Positions 1-5,729 of a stretch of 7,717 nt of DNA are shown one piece after another; within the stretch, counting starts at the first letter, position 1, and every line of letters begins with the position of its first letter. The stretch lies in NCBI GenBank assembly GCA_937877765.1, contig CALGBN010000128.1, positions 1-7,717 on the forward strand, read 5' to 3'. The position numbers and the translations under genes were made by a program. This DNA is from Candidatus Bathyarchaeota archaeon (GTDB taxonomy: Archaea; Thermoproteota; Bathyarchaeia; TCS64). The notes under the pieces are model-generated. The model had not been told where the DNA came from. It made no database searches and worked only from the letters and a program-made list of their open reading frames with translations.

Positions 1-63
1 CGGCGACCACCGAGATCTACACCGTCTAATTCGTCGGCAGCGTCAGATGTGTATAAGAGACAG
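1..63 (+). other. Illumina Nextera P5 adapter and transposase end (artefact)
   Basis: This stretch is synthetic library sequence. Bases 1-22 match the Illumina P5 oligo from its eighth base on. Bases 23-30 (CGTCTAAT) fill the i5 index slot and match, from memory, the Nextera XT v2 index S510. Bases 31-44 are the read-1 linker TCGTCGGCAGCGTC. Bases 45-63 are the 19-base Tn5 mosaic end AGATGTGTATAAGAGACAG. All parts are in the expected order with no mismatch that I can see. Genomic sequence therefore starts at base 64, and base 1 is an untrimmed contig end. In one frame the mosaic end translates to MCIRDR, a peptide familiar as an artefact in protein databases. Confidence 0.98.
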
Positions 64-94
64 GATCAAAGATGAATCTGGTGTAAAATCAATC

Positions 95-367
95 ATGAGC
101 ACACAGGCTGTTAAGAATACTCACACGAGTATAGAGGCTTACATAATGATGAACATCAAGTCAGGTTCAGAAGACGAGGTCTGCGAGGCGCTGGCCGAGT
201 ACAAAGAAGTCGAAGAAGTAGCCGTAATCTACGGTGAGTATGACGCTCTTATTAAAGTAAAAACTGAGAACATGAAGACACTCGATAACTTCATCACAGA
301 AACACTTAGGGCACTACCGAACATCTTCCTAACAGCTACAATGCTAATCGCGAAGCAGTTCAAGTAA
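95..367 (+). CDS. Lrp/AsnC ligand-binding (RAM) domain protein, 5' end uncertain
   Basis: A 90-residue protein from the ATG at 95. It looks like a single RAM domain (the Lrp/AsnC effector-binding, ACT-like fold). Early strand residues IEAYIMMNIKSG are followed by a helix (EDEVCEALAEYKEVEEV), then VAVIYGEYDALIKVK, which is the usual RAM pattern of a hydrophobic strand, GxYD and another strand. A final helix and strand end in TATMLIAKQFK. Stand-alone RAM proteins of this size are common in archaea. They usually oligomerise and bind amino acids or partner Lrp regulators without contacting DNA themselves. The frame stays open upstream into the adapter, so a start at 47 would be an artefact. GGTG at 80-83 is a weak ribosome-binding candidate for the ATG at 95. 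Residues encoded just upstream (RIKDESGVKSIM) faintly resemble the end of a Lrp winged helix (RI+-EESGVI), so this could also be the C-terminal part of a full-length Lrp regulator cut by the contig end. No specific ligand can be inferred. Confidence 0.75.
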   Translation: MSTQAVKNTHTSIEAYIMMNIKSGSEDEVCEALAEYKEVEEVAVIYGEYDALIKVKTENMKTLDNFITETLRALPNIFLTATMLIAKQFK

Positions 368-403
368 CAAAACACCTCTTCTTCACAAACAACTTATCCG
401 CAA

Positions 404-417
404 ACTTTATTATACAA
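404..417 (+). promoter_or_regulatory. TATA box of the tRNA-Asp gene
   Basis: ACTTTATTATACAA is AT-rich, with its core (406-414) centred about 31 bases before the tRNA 5' end at 441. That fits an archaeal box A placing transcription start at or just before the mature tRNA. It sits in the 73-base gap after the RAM gene, which holds nothing else that I recognise. Confidence 0.6.
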
Positions 418-440
418 AACATGATTCATAGGTTCTACGC

Positions 441-519
441 GCCCTGGTAGTATAGTCAGGCCCAGTATATCCGGCTGTCACCCGGATGATCCCGGGTTCG
501 AATCCCGGCCAGGGCGCCA
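441..519 (+). tRNA. tRNA-Asp (GTC anticodon), CCA encoded
   Basis: A complete cloverleaf can be folded by eye. The acceptor stem GCCCTGG (441-447) pairs with CCAGGGC (509-515). The D-stem 450-453/465-468 uses G-U pairs, and its loop contains GG. The anticodon stem TCCGG (470-474) pairs with CCGGA (482-486). The loop CTGTCAC places anticodon GTC at 477-479, which reads GAC and GAT codons for aspartate. The variable loop is 5 bases. The T-stem CCGGG/CCCGG carries the loop TTCGAAT. The discriminator base is G516, the identity base expected for tRNA-Asp, and CCA follows at 517-519 in the DNA. There is no intron. The gene is transcribed in the same direction as the proteasome/exosome operon behind it but appears to have its own TATA box. 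Confidence 0.97.
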
Positions 520-521
520 AA

Positions 522-539
522 TTTTCACTATACATTTTT
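522..539 (+). terminator. T-rich tract after tRNA-Asp
   Basis: Two short T runs (TTTT at 522-525 and TTTTT at 535-539) follow the tRNA 3' end. Archaeal RNA polymerase typically stops at such oligo-T tracts without a hairpin, so this may end the tRNA transcript before the psmA promoter. The call rests only on composition and position. Confidence 0.35.
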
Positions 540-548
540 ACCTTAGTG

Positions 549-591
549 TTAAGTATAACCAGTAGAATCAGATAGAGATAGCACAAAGGAG
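549..591 (+). promoter_or_regulatory. psmA promoter (TATA box) and ribosome-binding site
   Basis: TTAAGTATA at 549-557 is a good box A candidate. It would place the start of transcription near 580 and give a leader of about 24 bases. AAAGGAG at 585-591 complements the 3' end of 16S rRNA and lies 12 bases before the ATG at 604, slightly farther than usual. It probably drives the whole psmA to rpl37ae operon, because no other clear promoter gap exists until after 4611. Confidence 0.5.
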
Positions 592-603
592 AAAAAATAG
601 GAT

Positions 604-1308
604 ATGTTTATGCCAAGAGCCTACGACCGGGCCATCACCATATTTTCACCAGAGGGACGATTATATCAGGTCGAATATGCACTCGAACTAGTAAAACGAG
701 GCGCACCAATTGTCGGAGTAGCCAGCCCAGAAGGAGTAGTGTTGGCTGCCAACGAGACCCCCGAGAGTGAACTTGAAGACCCAGAGTATTTCCGCAAGAT
801 CTATCAGCTTGACGACCACCTAGCCAGCGCAATATCAGGACTAAGCAGCGACGCAAGAGTACTCATTGGACAGGCACGTGTATACTGTCAGAGTAACAAA
901 CTCCTCTACGATGAGGCTGTAGATGTTGAGATACTTGCTCGTAGACTAGGAGACATGAGCCAAGCATATACACAGCATGCGGGTGTAAGACCTTTTGGCG
1001 TAACCATGATCCTTGCAGGCGTTGACGCGACAGGTCCAAGAGTACTTACCACTGACCCCAGTGGAGCGTACCGTGGATTCAAAGCAATAGCCGTTGGACG
1101 AAAAAACGATGAGGCAAACAAGCTGCTAGAGGAAAAATATAGTGATGACATCAACCTAAAGGATGCCATCAAACTAGCGATTGAAGCCGTGAAGGTAGCC
1201 TCTGATAGAGATGTGAACGAGGACACAGTAAAAGTAGCAATCGTTCCTGTTGAGTCCAAGGTTTTCAAACGCCTAGAAGCAGAAGAGATCAAAGGTTATC
1301 TCGATTAG
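604..1308 (+). CDS. psmA: 20S proteasome alpha subunit
   Basis: A 234-residue alpha subunit. Seven copies form each outer ring of the 20S proteasome, gate substrate entry and dock the ATPase (PAN or Cdc48-type). The N-terminal gate motif AYDRAITIFSPEGRLYQVEY spans residues 6-25, including the Tyr-Asp-Arg gate triplet and the reverse-turn proline of SPEG. Other family signatures are ISGLSSDARVLI, QAYTQHAGVRPFGV and TDPSGAYRGFKAIAVG. The lysine of RKIYQLD (residue 65) matches the lysine that, in Thermoplasma alpha, receives the ATPase HbYX tail. An oddity is that the usual DKRxxSxL stretch just before it reads NETPESEL (residues 50-57), swapping basic for acidic residues. A stop codon lies two codons upstream, so the start is ATG 604 or 610; 604 has the better ribosome-binding site. 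Length is typical. The gene leads the superoperon, and the beta subunit is not in the window. Confidence 0.97.
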   Translation: MFMPRAYDRAITIFSPEGRLYQVEYALELVKRGAPIVGVASPEGVVLAANETPESELEDPEYFRKIYQLDDHLASAISGLSSDARVLIGQARVYCQSNKLLYDEAVDVEILARRLGDMSQAYTQHAGVRPFGVTMILAGVDATGPRVLTTDPSGAYRGFKAIAVGRKNDEANKLLEEKYSDDINLKDAIKLAIEAVKVASDRDVNEDTVKVAIVPVESKVFKRLEAEEIKGYLD

Positions 1309-1323
1309 GTAAGTGTTCAGGAA

Positions 1324-2034
1324 ATGATCAGAAAGGAACACGCGAAAGCGAAAGATTTCACAATAGTTCGCCACCAAATAGAAGGAGAAAAATTCGAGAT
1401 TCTCGTAGACCCAGACAAGGGTCTAAAATATAAACGAGGCGAGATCGGTGAGATCAGAAACGTGTTGATGATAGACACGATATTCACCGATGCTAACAAA
1501 GGAGAAAAAGCCTCAGGAGATAAACTCGAAAAACATTATGGGACCAGCGATCCCATAGAAGTCGCTAAAGAGATGTTCGAAAAAGGCACATTCCAGTTGA
1601 ACACCCAACAGCGCCAAGAGATGACAGAGCAGAAGAAAAAACAAATCATAAACATCATCTCAAAGACATTTGTAGACCCTAAAACCAAGCTGCCACATCC
1701 AGTAGTAAGGATCGAGAACGCTATGGAAGATATACGATTTCACATCGATCCATTCAAGGAGGCAGACGAGCAGGTACAAGAGGTCGTACAGGCACTACGT
1801 TCAGTGCTACCAATGAGCAGCGAGAATATACAGATCGCCCTCAAGATACCCGCCGAGTACACAGGCAAAGCATACGGCACCGTAAAGGACTACGGTACTA
1901 TCAAACGTGATGAGTGGCAAAACGACGGCTCATGGGTTACAGTAGTTGAGCTACCAGCAGCAATGCAGGTAGACTTCATGGAAGCGCTAGGCAAGGATAC
2001 ACAGGGAAATGTGCAATCGAAGATAGTAAAATAG
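1324..2034 (+). CDS. sdo1: Ribosome maturation factor Sdo1/SBDS
   Basis: A 236-residue orthologue of SBDS/Sdo1. In eukaryotes this protein, with EFL1, releases eIF6 from the 60S subunit; in archaea it is taken to act in late large-subunit maturation. Three domains can be followed: the N-terminal FYSH domain (about residues 10-90, with FEILVDP and ASGDKLEKHYGT), a helical middle domain (about 95-165, with TFVDPKTKLPHPVVRIENAM, a strong family signature) and a C-terminal ferredoxin-like domain (about 168-236, starting IQIALKIPAEYTG). Length and architecture are standard. It begins 15 bases after psmA with only a weak ribosome-binding match (AGGT at 1306-1309), consistent with being read on the same transcript. 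The SBDS position between psmA and rrp4 is conserved in many archaea. Confidence 0.96.
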   Translation: MIRKEHAKAKDFTIVRHQIEGEKFEILVDPDKGLKYKRGEIGEIRNVLMIDTIFTDANKGEKASGDKLEKHYGTSDPIEVAKEMFEKGTFQLNTQQRQEMTEQKKKQIINIISKTFVDPKTKLPHPVVRIENAMEDIRFHIDPFKEADEQVQEVVQALRSVLPMSSENIQIALKIPAEYTGKAYGTVKDYGTIKRDEWQNDGSWVTVVELPAAMQVDFMEALGKDTQGNVQSKIVK

Positions 2035-2046
2035 ACGTGAGGGAGA

Positions 2047-2739
2047 ATGAGCGCAAAATTTGAAACAAGGGACATAGTGGTCCCCGGCGACCTCCTCTTT
2101 GAGGGGAGAGCCAGAGCAGGAGATAATACCTACAGAAACGAGGGCAACATCTACGCCACAAGGGTAGGACTAGCTAACTACAACAAGGACAGGGTATCAG
2201 TAATCGCCCTAGAAGCTGGTTTCATACCCCTTGTAGGAGACCTCGTAATAGGAATGGTCACAGACATAGAACTAGGACAATGGAAAGTCGACATAGGAGC
2301 AGAAAACGAGGCAATACTTACAACGAATGACGCCATCGGAAAACCATTCAGATCCTATCAAGACATGACCAAGATACTAGACGTCGGCGACACAATAGTA
2401 GCCAAAATAGTAGACCTTGACAGAAGACGCACCCCAATTCTATCGATAATGGGACGCGATCTGGGCAAGGCAAGAGACGGCTTCCTTATTGATATAACGC
2501 CGTCCAAAATACCCCGACTTATTGGAAAGAAAGGGAGCATGATTAACATGATCCTCAAGGAGACCCGCTGCCAAGTAACCATCGGCCAGAACGGCAAGAT
2601 ATTGATTAGCGGCAGAAACAGGGAAAACGAGGAACTCGTTGTTAAAACAATAAAGAAGATCGAAGCAGAGGCACACACCTCAGGCTTGACAAACAGAATC
2701 CAAGAATATCTTAAAGACATTAAGGAGCAGAGAAAATGA
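2047..2739 (+). CDS. rrp4: Exosome RNA-binding cap subunit Rrp4
   Basis: A 230-residue Rrp4. Three copies sit on top of the Rrp41-Rrp42 hexamer and feed RNA into the central channel. It has the expected order: an N-terminal domain beginning [10 protein letters not shown] (residues 8-17), an S1 domain (about 63-137, [20 protein letters not shown] and [12 protein letters not shown]), then a KH domain (about 148-215) with the GxxG loop as IGKKGS at 159-164 and [10 protein letters not shown] at 180-189. The HTSGLTNRI stretch near the C-terminus is also typical of the family. The GGGAG upstream of ATG 2047 is a good ribosome-binding site. Its stop overlaps the rrp41 start (ATGA), suggesting coupled translation of the two partners. 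The KH domain separates it from the alternative cap protein Csl4, which carries a zinc ribbon. Confidence 0.97.
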   Translation: MSAKFETRDIVVPGDLLFEGRARAGDNTYRNEGNIYATRVGLANYNKDRVSVIALEAGFIPLVGDLVIGMVTDIELGQWKVDIGAENEAILTTNDAIGKPFRSYQDMTKILDVGDTIVAKIVDLDRRRTPILSIMGRDLGKARDGFLIDITPSKIPRLIGKKGSMINMILKETRCQVTIGQNGKILISGRNRENEELVVKTIKKIEAEAHTSGLTNRIQEYLKDIKEQRK

Positions 2740-3557
2740 GCAAATCAAAAACAAAAGCAAAAACCAAGACAAAGAGGAAAAGCAGGAAGAAAAAATTTGA
2801 GCGAGTAGACGGCAGAAAAGCCGATGAACTACGCCCAGTAAAGATCGAAACAGGGGTAATACCCAATGCAGACGGCTCAGCATACATCGAGATGGGCCGT
2901 AACAAGATCATAGCTGGAGTCTATGGTCCAAGAGAGATGCACCCAAAGAGGCTGAGCAAGCCACACAGGGGTGTACTCAGAGTAAGATACCACATGGCAC
3001 CATTCAGCGTTGATCCACGTAGATCACCAGCGCCATCCAGAAGGGACACAGAGATCGGCATGGTCATGACAGATGCCCTTGAGCCAGCCCTATTCCTTGA
3101 AAGATACCCACGAAGCGTCATTGACGTCTACGTGGAGATAATTCAAGCAGACGGCGGCACCCGGTGCGCATCAGTTAACGCAGCAGCAGTAGCGCTAGTT
3201 GATGCAGGTATCCCAATGAAGGACCTAGTTGCATCATGCGCAGCAGGCAAGATGGAAGATCATATTGTCCTAGACCTCGGAGACTACGAGGACAAGAAGG
3301 GACAGGCAGATGTTCCAGTAGCATATATGCCAAAGCTTGAAGAGGTTACACTTCTCCAGATGGATGGAATCCTAACAACAGATGAAACCGTAGAAGCAGT
3401 AGAGCTAGCTATCGAAGGATGTAAACAAGTCTACGAGGTTCAGCGTGAGGCACTCAAGAAAAAATACGGCATGGACGAAGAGGATACAGCAGAAGATGCT
3501 GAGGAATCCGAGGAATCAGGTGAAGAACCAGCTGAATCAGAGGAGGAAGACAAGTAA
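2736..3557 (+). CDS. rrp41: Exosome catalytic RNase PH subunit Rrp41, with charged tails
   Basis: A 273-residue Rrp41, the catalytic RNase PH-like subunit that degrades RNA 3' to 5' with phosphate and can also add tails. The core runs from about residue 24 to 245 ([35 protein letters not shown]). Residues matching the active site of Sulfolobus Rrp41, aligned from memory, are all present: Arg102-Arg103 in PAPSRRD, Arg143 in GGTR, Asp186 in YEDKKG and Asp192 in QADVP. It should therefore be active with Rrp42. Two extensions are unusual. The first 20 residues are almost all Lys, Arg, Ser and Thr, and residues from about 247 to the end are dominated by Glu and Asp. This makes the protein about 25 residues longer than the Sulfolobus protein. 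The start is set by GGAG at 2724-2727 and by the 4-base overlap with rrp4; no other Met occurs before residue 53. Confidence 0.97.
   Translation: MSKSKTKAKTKTKRKSRKKKFERVDGRKADELRPVKIETGVIPNADGSAYIEMGRNKIIAGVYGPREMHPKRLSKPHRGVLRVRYHMAPFSVDPRRSPAPSRRDTEIGMVMTDALEPALFLERYPRSVIDVYVEIIQADGGTRCASVNAAAVALVDAGIPMKDLVASCAAGKMEDHIVLDLGDYEDKKGQADVPVAYMPKLEEVTLLQMDGILTTDETVEAVELAIEGCKQVYEVQREALKKKYGMDEEDTAEDAEESEESGEEPAESEEEDK
3539..3546 (+). promoter_or_regulatory. Ribosome-binding site of rrp42 inside the rrp41 tail
   Basis: AGAGGAGG is a near-perfect Shine-Dalgarno sequence 10 bases before the rrp42 ATG at 3557. It lies within codons for the acidic end of Rrp41, so the Glu-rich tail and the ribosome-binding site share the same bases. 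Confidence 0.7.
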
Positions 3558-4360
3558 TGAGCAATAACATAGTATCCAGACTCAAGCGGAAGAAGATCGA
3601 GGAAGTTCTCGAAGCAGGCACCAGAATGGATGGAAGAGACCTAAACGACTTCAGAGAAATCGAAGTACGTACCAACTTCCTAGAGAAATCAGAAGGCTCA
3701 GCAGAGGTAAGGATGGGAAAGACCCACATCGTAGTAGGCGTCAAGGCTGGACTCGGCACACCATTCGATGACACTCCAGATGAGGGCGTCCTCATGTGCA
3801 ACGCAGAGTACACTCCAGTCGCTCACCAGACATGGGAACCTGGTCCACCACCACACGGAGCCATTGAGCTTGCACGTGTCGTTGACCGTGGTCTACGTTC
3901 AGCTGAGATACTTAACATGGAAGACCTAGGCTTGGTATCAGGTGAAAAAGTCTACATCGTGTTCGTTGATCTCTATGTGCTTAACTGGGATGGAAACCTC
4001 ATTGATGCTTGTGGATTAGGAGCACTTGCTGCCCTGAAGGGAGCAGAGATTCCAGTCTTCAAGGTATCAAAGAAGAACGAGGTATCCGAGACAGATAAGA
4101 CCCAAAAGCTTGAGTTACGCTGCGAGCCAATACCCATCACAATCTACAAGATTGGTAAACACTTCATCCTAGACGCTACGGCGGACGAGGAAGAAGTAGC
4201 TGATGGAAGACTAACGGTTACACTTGACGAGAATAACAACGTCACAACTCTGCAAAAAGCTGGTCCAGTCGGCTTCACAGTGGATGAAATAAAGAAATGC
4301 ATAAATATCGCGTCCGAGAAGGCGGCAGAGATAAGGTCACAAGCAGTGGCGAGTGAATAA
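3557..4360 (+). CDS. rrp42: Exosome non-catalytic RNase PH subunit Rrp42
   Basis: A 267-residue RNase PH-fold protein that alternates with Rrp41 in the exosome hexamer. It contributes to RNA binding but lacks the catalytic aspartate. Recognisable parts are the N-terminal helix (IVSRLKRKKIEEVLEAGTRM), DGRDLNDFREIEV (residues 25-37), GSAEVRMGKTHIVVGVKAGL, the Rrp42-type GVLMCNAEYTPVAH, the RVVDRGLRSAEIL segment and VDLYVLNWDGNLIDACGLGALAAL. The second RNase PH subdomain starts at about residue 190 (LRCEPIPITIYKIG). These Rrp42-type segments separate it from Rrp41, as does the lack of the SRRD and QADVP motifs. Length is normal. Start and stop overlap its neighbours by one base each (TAATG on both sides), so rrp41, rrp42 and rpl37ae are probably translationally coupled. 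Confidence 0.96.
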   Translation: MSNNIVSRLKRKKIEEVLEAGTRMDGRDLNDFREIEVRTNFLEKSEGSAEVRMGKTHIVVGVKAGLGTPFDDTPDEGVLMCNAEYTPVAHQTWEPGPPPHGAIELARVVDRGLRSAEILNMEDLGLVSGEKVYIVFVDLYVLNWDGNLIDACGLGALAALKGAEIPVFKVSKKNEVSETDKTQKLELRCEPIPITIYKIGKHFILDATADEEEVADGRLTVTLDENNNVTTLQKAGPVGFTVDEIKKCINIASEKAAEIRSQAVASE

Positions 4361-4611
4361 TGGCAAAGAACAAGCGTAAAAACGTTGGACTAAGAGGCAG
4401 AGGCGGAGCAACCCTCCGTAAACGATACGGTAGGATCATGAGCAGCCTCCACACATACCACAAATGCCCAAGCTGTGCAAACCCCAGCGTAAAACGTGAA
4501 AGCGTTGGACTCTGGGAGTGCAGAAAATGCGGACACAAGTTCGCAGGCGGAGCATACACACCATCGACTAAGGTCGGTCAAGCCTCACGTCGTATACGTA
4601 TCGAAAACTAA
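4360..4611 (+). CDS. rpl37ae: Large-subunit ribosomal protein eL43 (L37Ae)
   Basis: An 83-residue zinc-ribbon protein of the large ribosomal subunit, shared by archaea and eukaryotes. A basic N-terminus with GLRGRGGATLRKRYGRI (residues 10-26) precedes the zinc ribbon. The four metal-binding cysteines are Cys36 and Cys39 (CPSC) and Cys54 and Cys57 (CRKC), all present. The VGLWECRKCGHKFAGGAYTP segment is the family hallmark. Size matches other archaeal members. It starts on the last base of the rrp42 stop (TAATG), with GAGTGA at 4349-4354 as a possible ribosome-binding site. A T run follows the stop, so this looks like the last gene of the main operon. The RNA polymerase subunit gene rpoP, which often comes next in archaea, is absent here. 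Confidence 0.96.
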   Translation: MAKNKRKNVGLRGRGGATLRKRYGRIMSSLHTYHKCPSCANPSVKRESVGLWECRKCGHKFAGGAYTPSTKVGQASRRIRIEN

Positions 4612-4614
4612 TCC

Positions 4615-4625
4615 TTTTTTAAACC
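4615..4625 (+). promoter_or_regulatory. T run / TATA element between rpl37ae and pcc1
   Basis: Six T residues (4615-4620) run directly into AAA, making a TTTAAA core centred near 4620. The T run starts 4 bases after the rpl37ae stop and fits an archaeal terminator. The same AT core lies about 27 bases before the pcc1 ATG (4647), the usual distance from box A to the transcription start. It may serve both roles, which would leave pcc1 on a leaderless message. Confidence 0.5.
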
Positions 4626-4646
4626 CTACTTATTCTTTACAGCACT

Positions 4647-4901
4647 ATGAATTCAGTTGATGCTGACGTGGTTTCAGTGGTCAAACTTGAACTTGATGAG
4701 AAACTATTACAGGCTATTGATGTAGCTTTACAGCCTGAGTCTGAAAGCCCCTCGTCAGAGAGATCAAAGACAAGTATCAGCATCGAAGATGAAAATCTAA
4801 TTATAACTACTTACGCCTCTGATACGACGGCTCTACGGGCTTCAATTAATAGTTATCTCAGGTGGGTTGAAGGCATACAGAATATTGTTTTGAGCATCTG
4901 A
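4647..4901 (+). CDS. pcc1: KEOPS complex subunit Pcc1
   Basis: An 84-residue Pcc1-like protein. Pcc1 dimerises and bridges Kae1 units in the KEOPS complex, which makes t6A37 on tRNAs that read ANN codons. The sequence shows two early strands (VVSVVKLEL), a helix (EKLLQAIDVALQPE), a SISIEDENLIITTYASD hairpin, and the most diagnostic piece, ALRASINSYLRWVEGI (residues 62-77), which matches the Pcc1 signature of a long helix with NSYLRW. Length is normal. No ribosome-binding sequence precedes the ATG, consistent with a leaderless transcript from the TATA element at 4615-4625. Pcc1 is often found near the end of the exosome superoperon, which supports the call. The prefoldin beta gene that frequently follows is not present. 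Confidence 0.88.
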   Translation: MNSVDADVVSVVKLELDEKLLQAIDVALQPESESPSSERSKTSISIEDENLIITTYASDTTALRASINSYLRWVEGIQNIVLSI

Positions 4902-4913
4902 TCAGCTACGAAA

Positions 4914-4958
4914 CCCTATATAGATAATCAGTCCCCCGTTATGTGTCACTTTAGGTGA
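4914..4958 (+). promoter_or_regulatory. Aldolase promoter and ribosome-binding site
   Basis: CCCTATATAGATAA (4914-4927) contains a clear TATATAG box and would start transcription around 4945-4948. AGGTGA at 4953-4958 is a strong ribosome-binding site 5 bases before the ATG at 4964. The aldolase therefore looks separately transcribed, with a leader of about 20 bases. Confidence 0.6.
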
Positions 4959-4963
4959 AATAA

Positions 4964-5719
4964 ATGAGGAATGAACTAAAACGCAGACTCAAGGCAAACG
5001 AACAACTCTACGGTACATGGATCACTGTAGAAAGCCCAATAATGACTGAGATGATGTCAAGCCTCGGTTTCGACTACTTCGTAATCGATACAGAGCACGC
5101 ACCACTTGACCCAATCATGGCACAGACACTCATGCAGGCAATGCGCCCAGACACAAAAACCACTCCAATCGTTAGGGTATGGTGGAACGATCTAGTAGCC
5201 ATCAAACGAGCACTTGACATCGGAGCTCACGGCATACTAGTCCCATGGGTAAATAGCAAAGAGGAAGCAGAGATGGCTGTTAAAGCCACAAGATACGCCC
5301 CTGATGGTCTGAGAGGCTGTGGACCAAGAAGAGCAGCGTTATTCGACCCAGATTACTTGAAGACCGCCGATGAAGAAATCATGGTGGTTGTACAGATCGA
5401 GTCCAAAAAGGCTGTTGAATGCATTGAAGATATCTGTTCCGTAGATGGTATTGATGCAACATACATTGGACCAGCTGATCTTTCCGCTAGCTATGGACAT
5501 CTTGGAAACATGAGTCACCCTGATGTTCAGAAAGCCATTGACATCGTCTATGATGCATCAAAAGCGGCTGGAATCGGAGCTGGAATACATGAGGCTTCTG
5601 GATCAAGCATCCCAGAGAGAATGAAGAAGGAGTATAACTTGGTGACCCTAGGTAACGACCTTATCTACGCCAAGAAGGGAGTACTCGCCCAGTTCAAGGA
5701 ACTGGGAATAAACCCCTAA
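4964..5719 (+). CDS. HpcH/HpaI-family class II aldolase
   Basis: A 251-residue metal-dependent aldolase of the HpcH/HpaI (2-dehydro-3-deoxyglucarate aldolase-like) family. Members split or form 2-keto acids with pyruvate as the nucleophile. Motifs in order: GTWITVESPIMTEMMSSLGFDY, FVIDTEHAPLD with catalytic His45, PIVRVWWND with Arg71, a GAHGILVPWVNSKEEAE segment, ATRYAPDGLRG, the metal ligand Glu146 in VQIESKKAVE, and Asp172 in IGPADLSASYG. Positions are close to those of E. coli HpaI (His45, Arg70, Glu149, Asp175, from memory), so an active TIM-barrel enzyme is expected. The substrate cannot be told from sequence; a sugar-acid or aromatic catabolic aldol is possible. No pathway genes accompany it. 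The stop lies 8 bases from the convergent guaAb stop. Confidence 0.9.
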   Translation: MRNELKRRLKANEQLYGTWITVESPIMTEMMSSLGFDYFVIDTEHAPLDPIMAQTLMQAMRPDTKTTPIVRVWWNDLVAIKRALDIGAHGILVPWVNSKEEAEMAVKATRYAPDGLRGCGPRRAALFDPDYLKTADEEIMVVVQIESKKAVECIEDICSVDGIDATYIGPADLSASYGHLGNMSHPDVQKAIDIVYDASKAAGIGAGIHEASGSSIPERMKKEYNLVTLGNDLIYAKKGVLAQFKELGINP

Positions 5720-5724
5720 ACACC

Positions 5725-5729
5725 TTTTT
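5725..5729 (+). terminator. Short T run after the aldolase gene
   Basis: Five T residues lie 6 bases past the aldolase stop and overlap the stop codon of the convergent gene. It is the only terminator-like feature in this 8-base gap. No comparable T run is visible for the opposite strand, so guaAb transcripts may run into the aldolase region. Confidence 0.3.

Noticed and set aside
1..63. Tn5 mosaic end as evidence of a natural transposon.
   Set aside because: It is fused to P5 and an Illumina index, which occurs only in library adapters; there is no transposase gene and no second end in the window.
635..1292. Two long open frames on the minus strand across psmA (73 and 128 codons).
   Set aside because: They are antisense shadows of a strongly conserved gene, with Ser/Leu-rich low-complexity translations and no family resemblance.
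2358..2911. Several minus-strand frames of 63-120 codons across rrp4 and the start of rrp41.
   Set aside because: They lie antisense to Rrp4 and Rrp41 and have no recognisable motifs. The Leu/Phe-rich translations come from reading the Lys-rich rrp41 start backwards, not from membrane proteins.
3466..3555. GA-rich repetitive DNA at the end of rrp41 as a possible tandem repeat.
   Set aside because: It is an imperfect run of Glu/Asp/Ser codons within an intact frame, with no regular unit length.
3454..3813. A 119-codon minus-strand frame over the rrp41/rrp42 junction.
   Set aside because: It is antisense to two conserved genes; its Ser/Leu-rich composition mirrors the Glu codons of the Rrp41 tail.
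4275..4581. Minus-strand frames of 94 and 63 codons over rpl37ae.
   Set aside because: The sense strand encodes a complete zinc-ribbon eL43; the antisense frames have no supporting start region or similarity.
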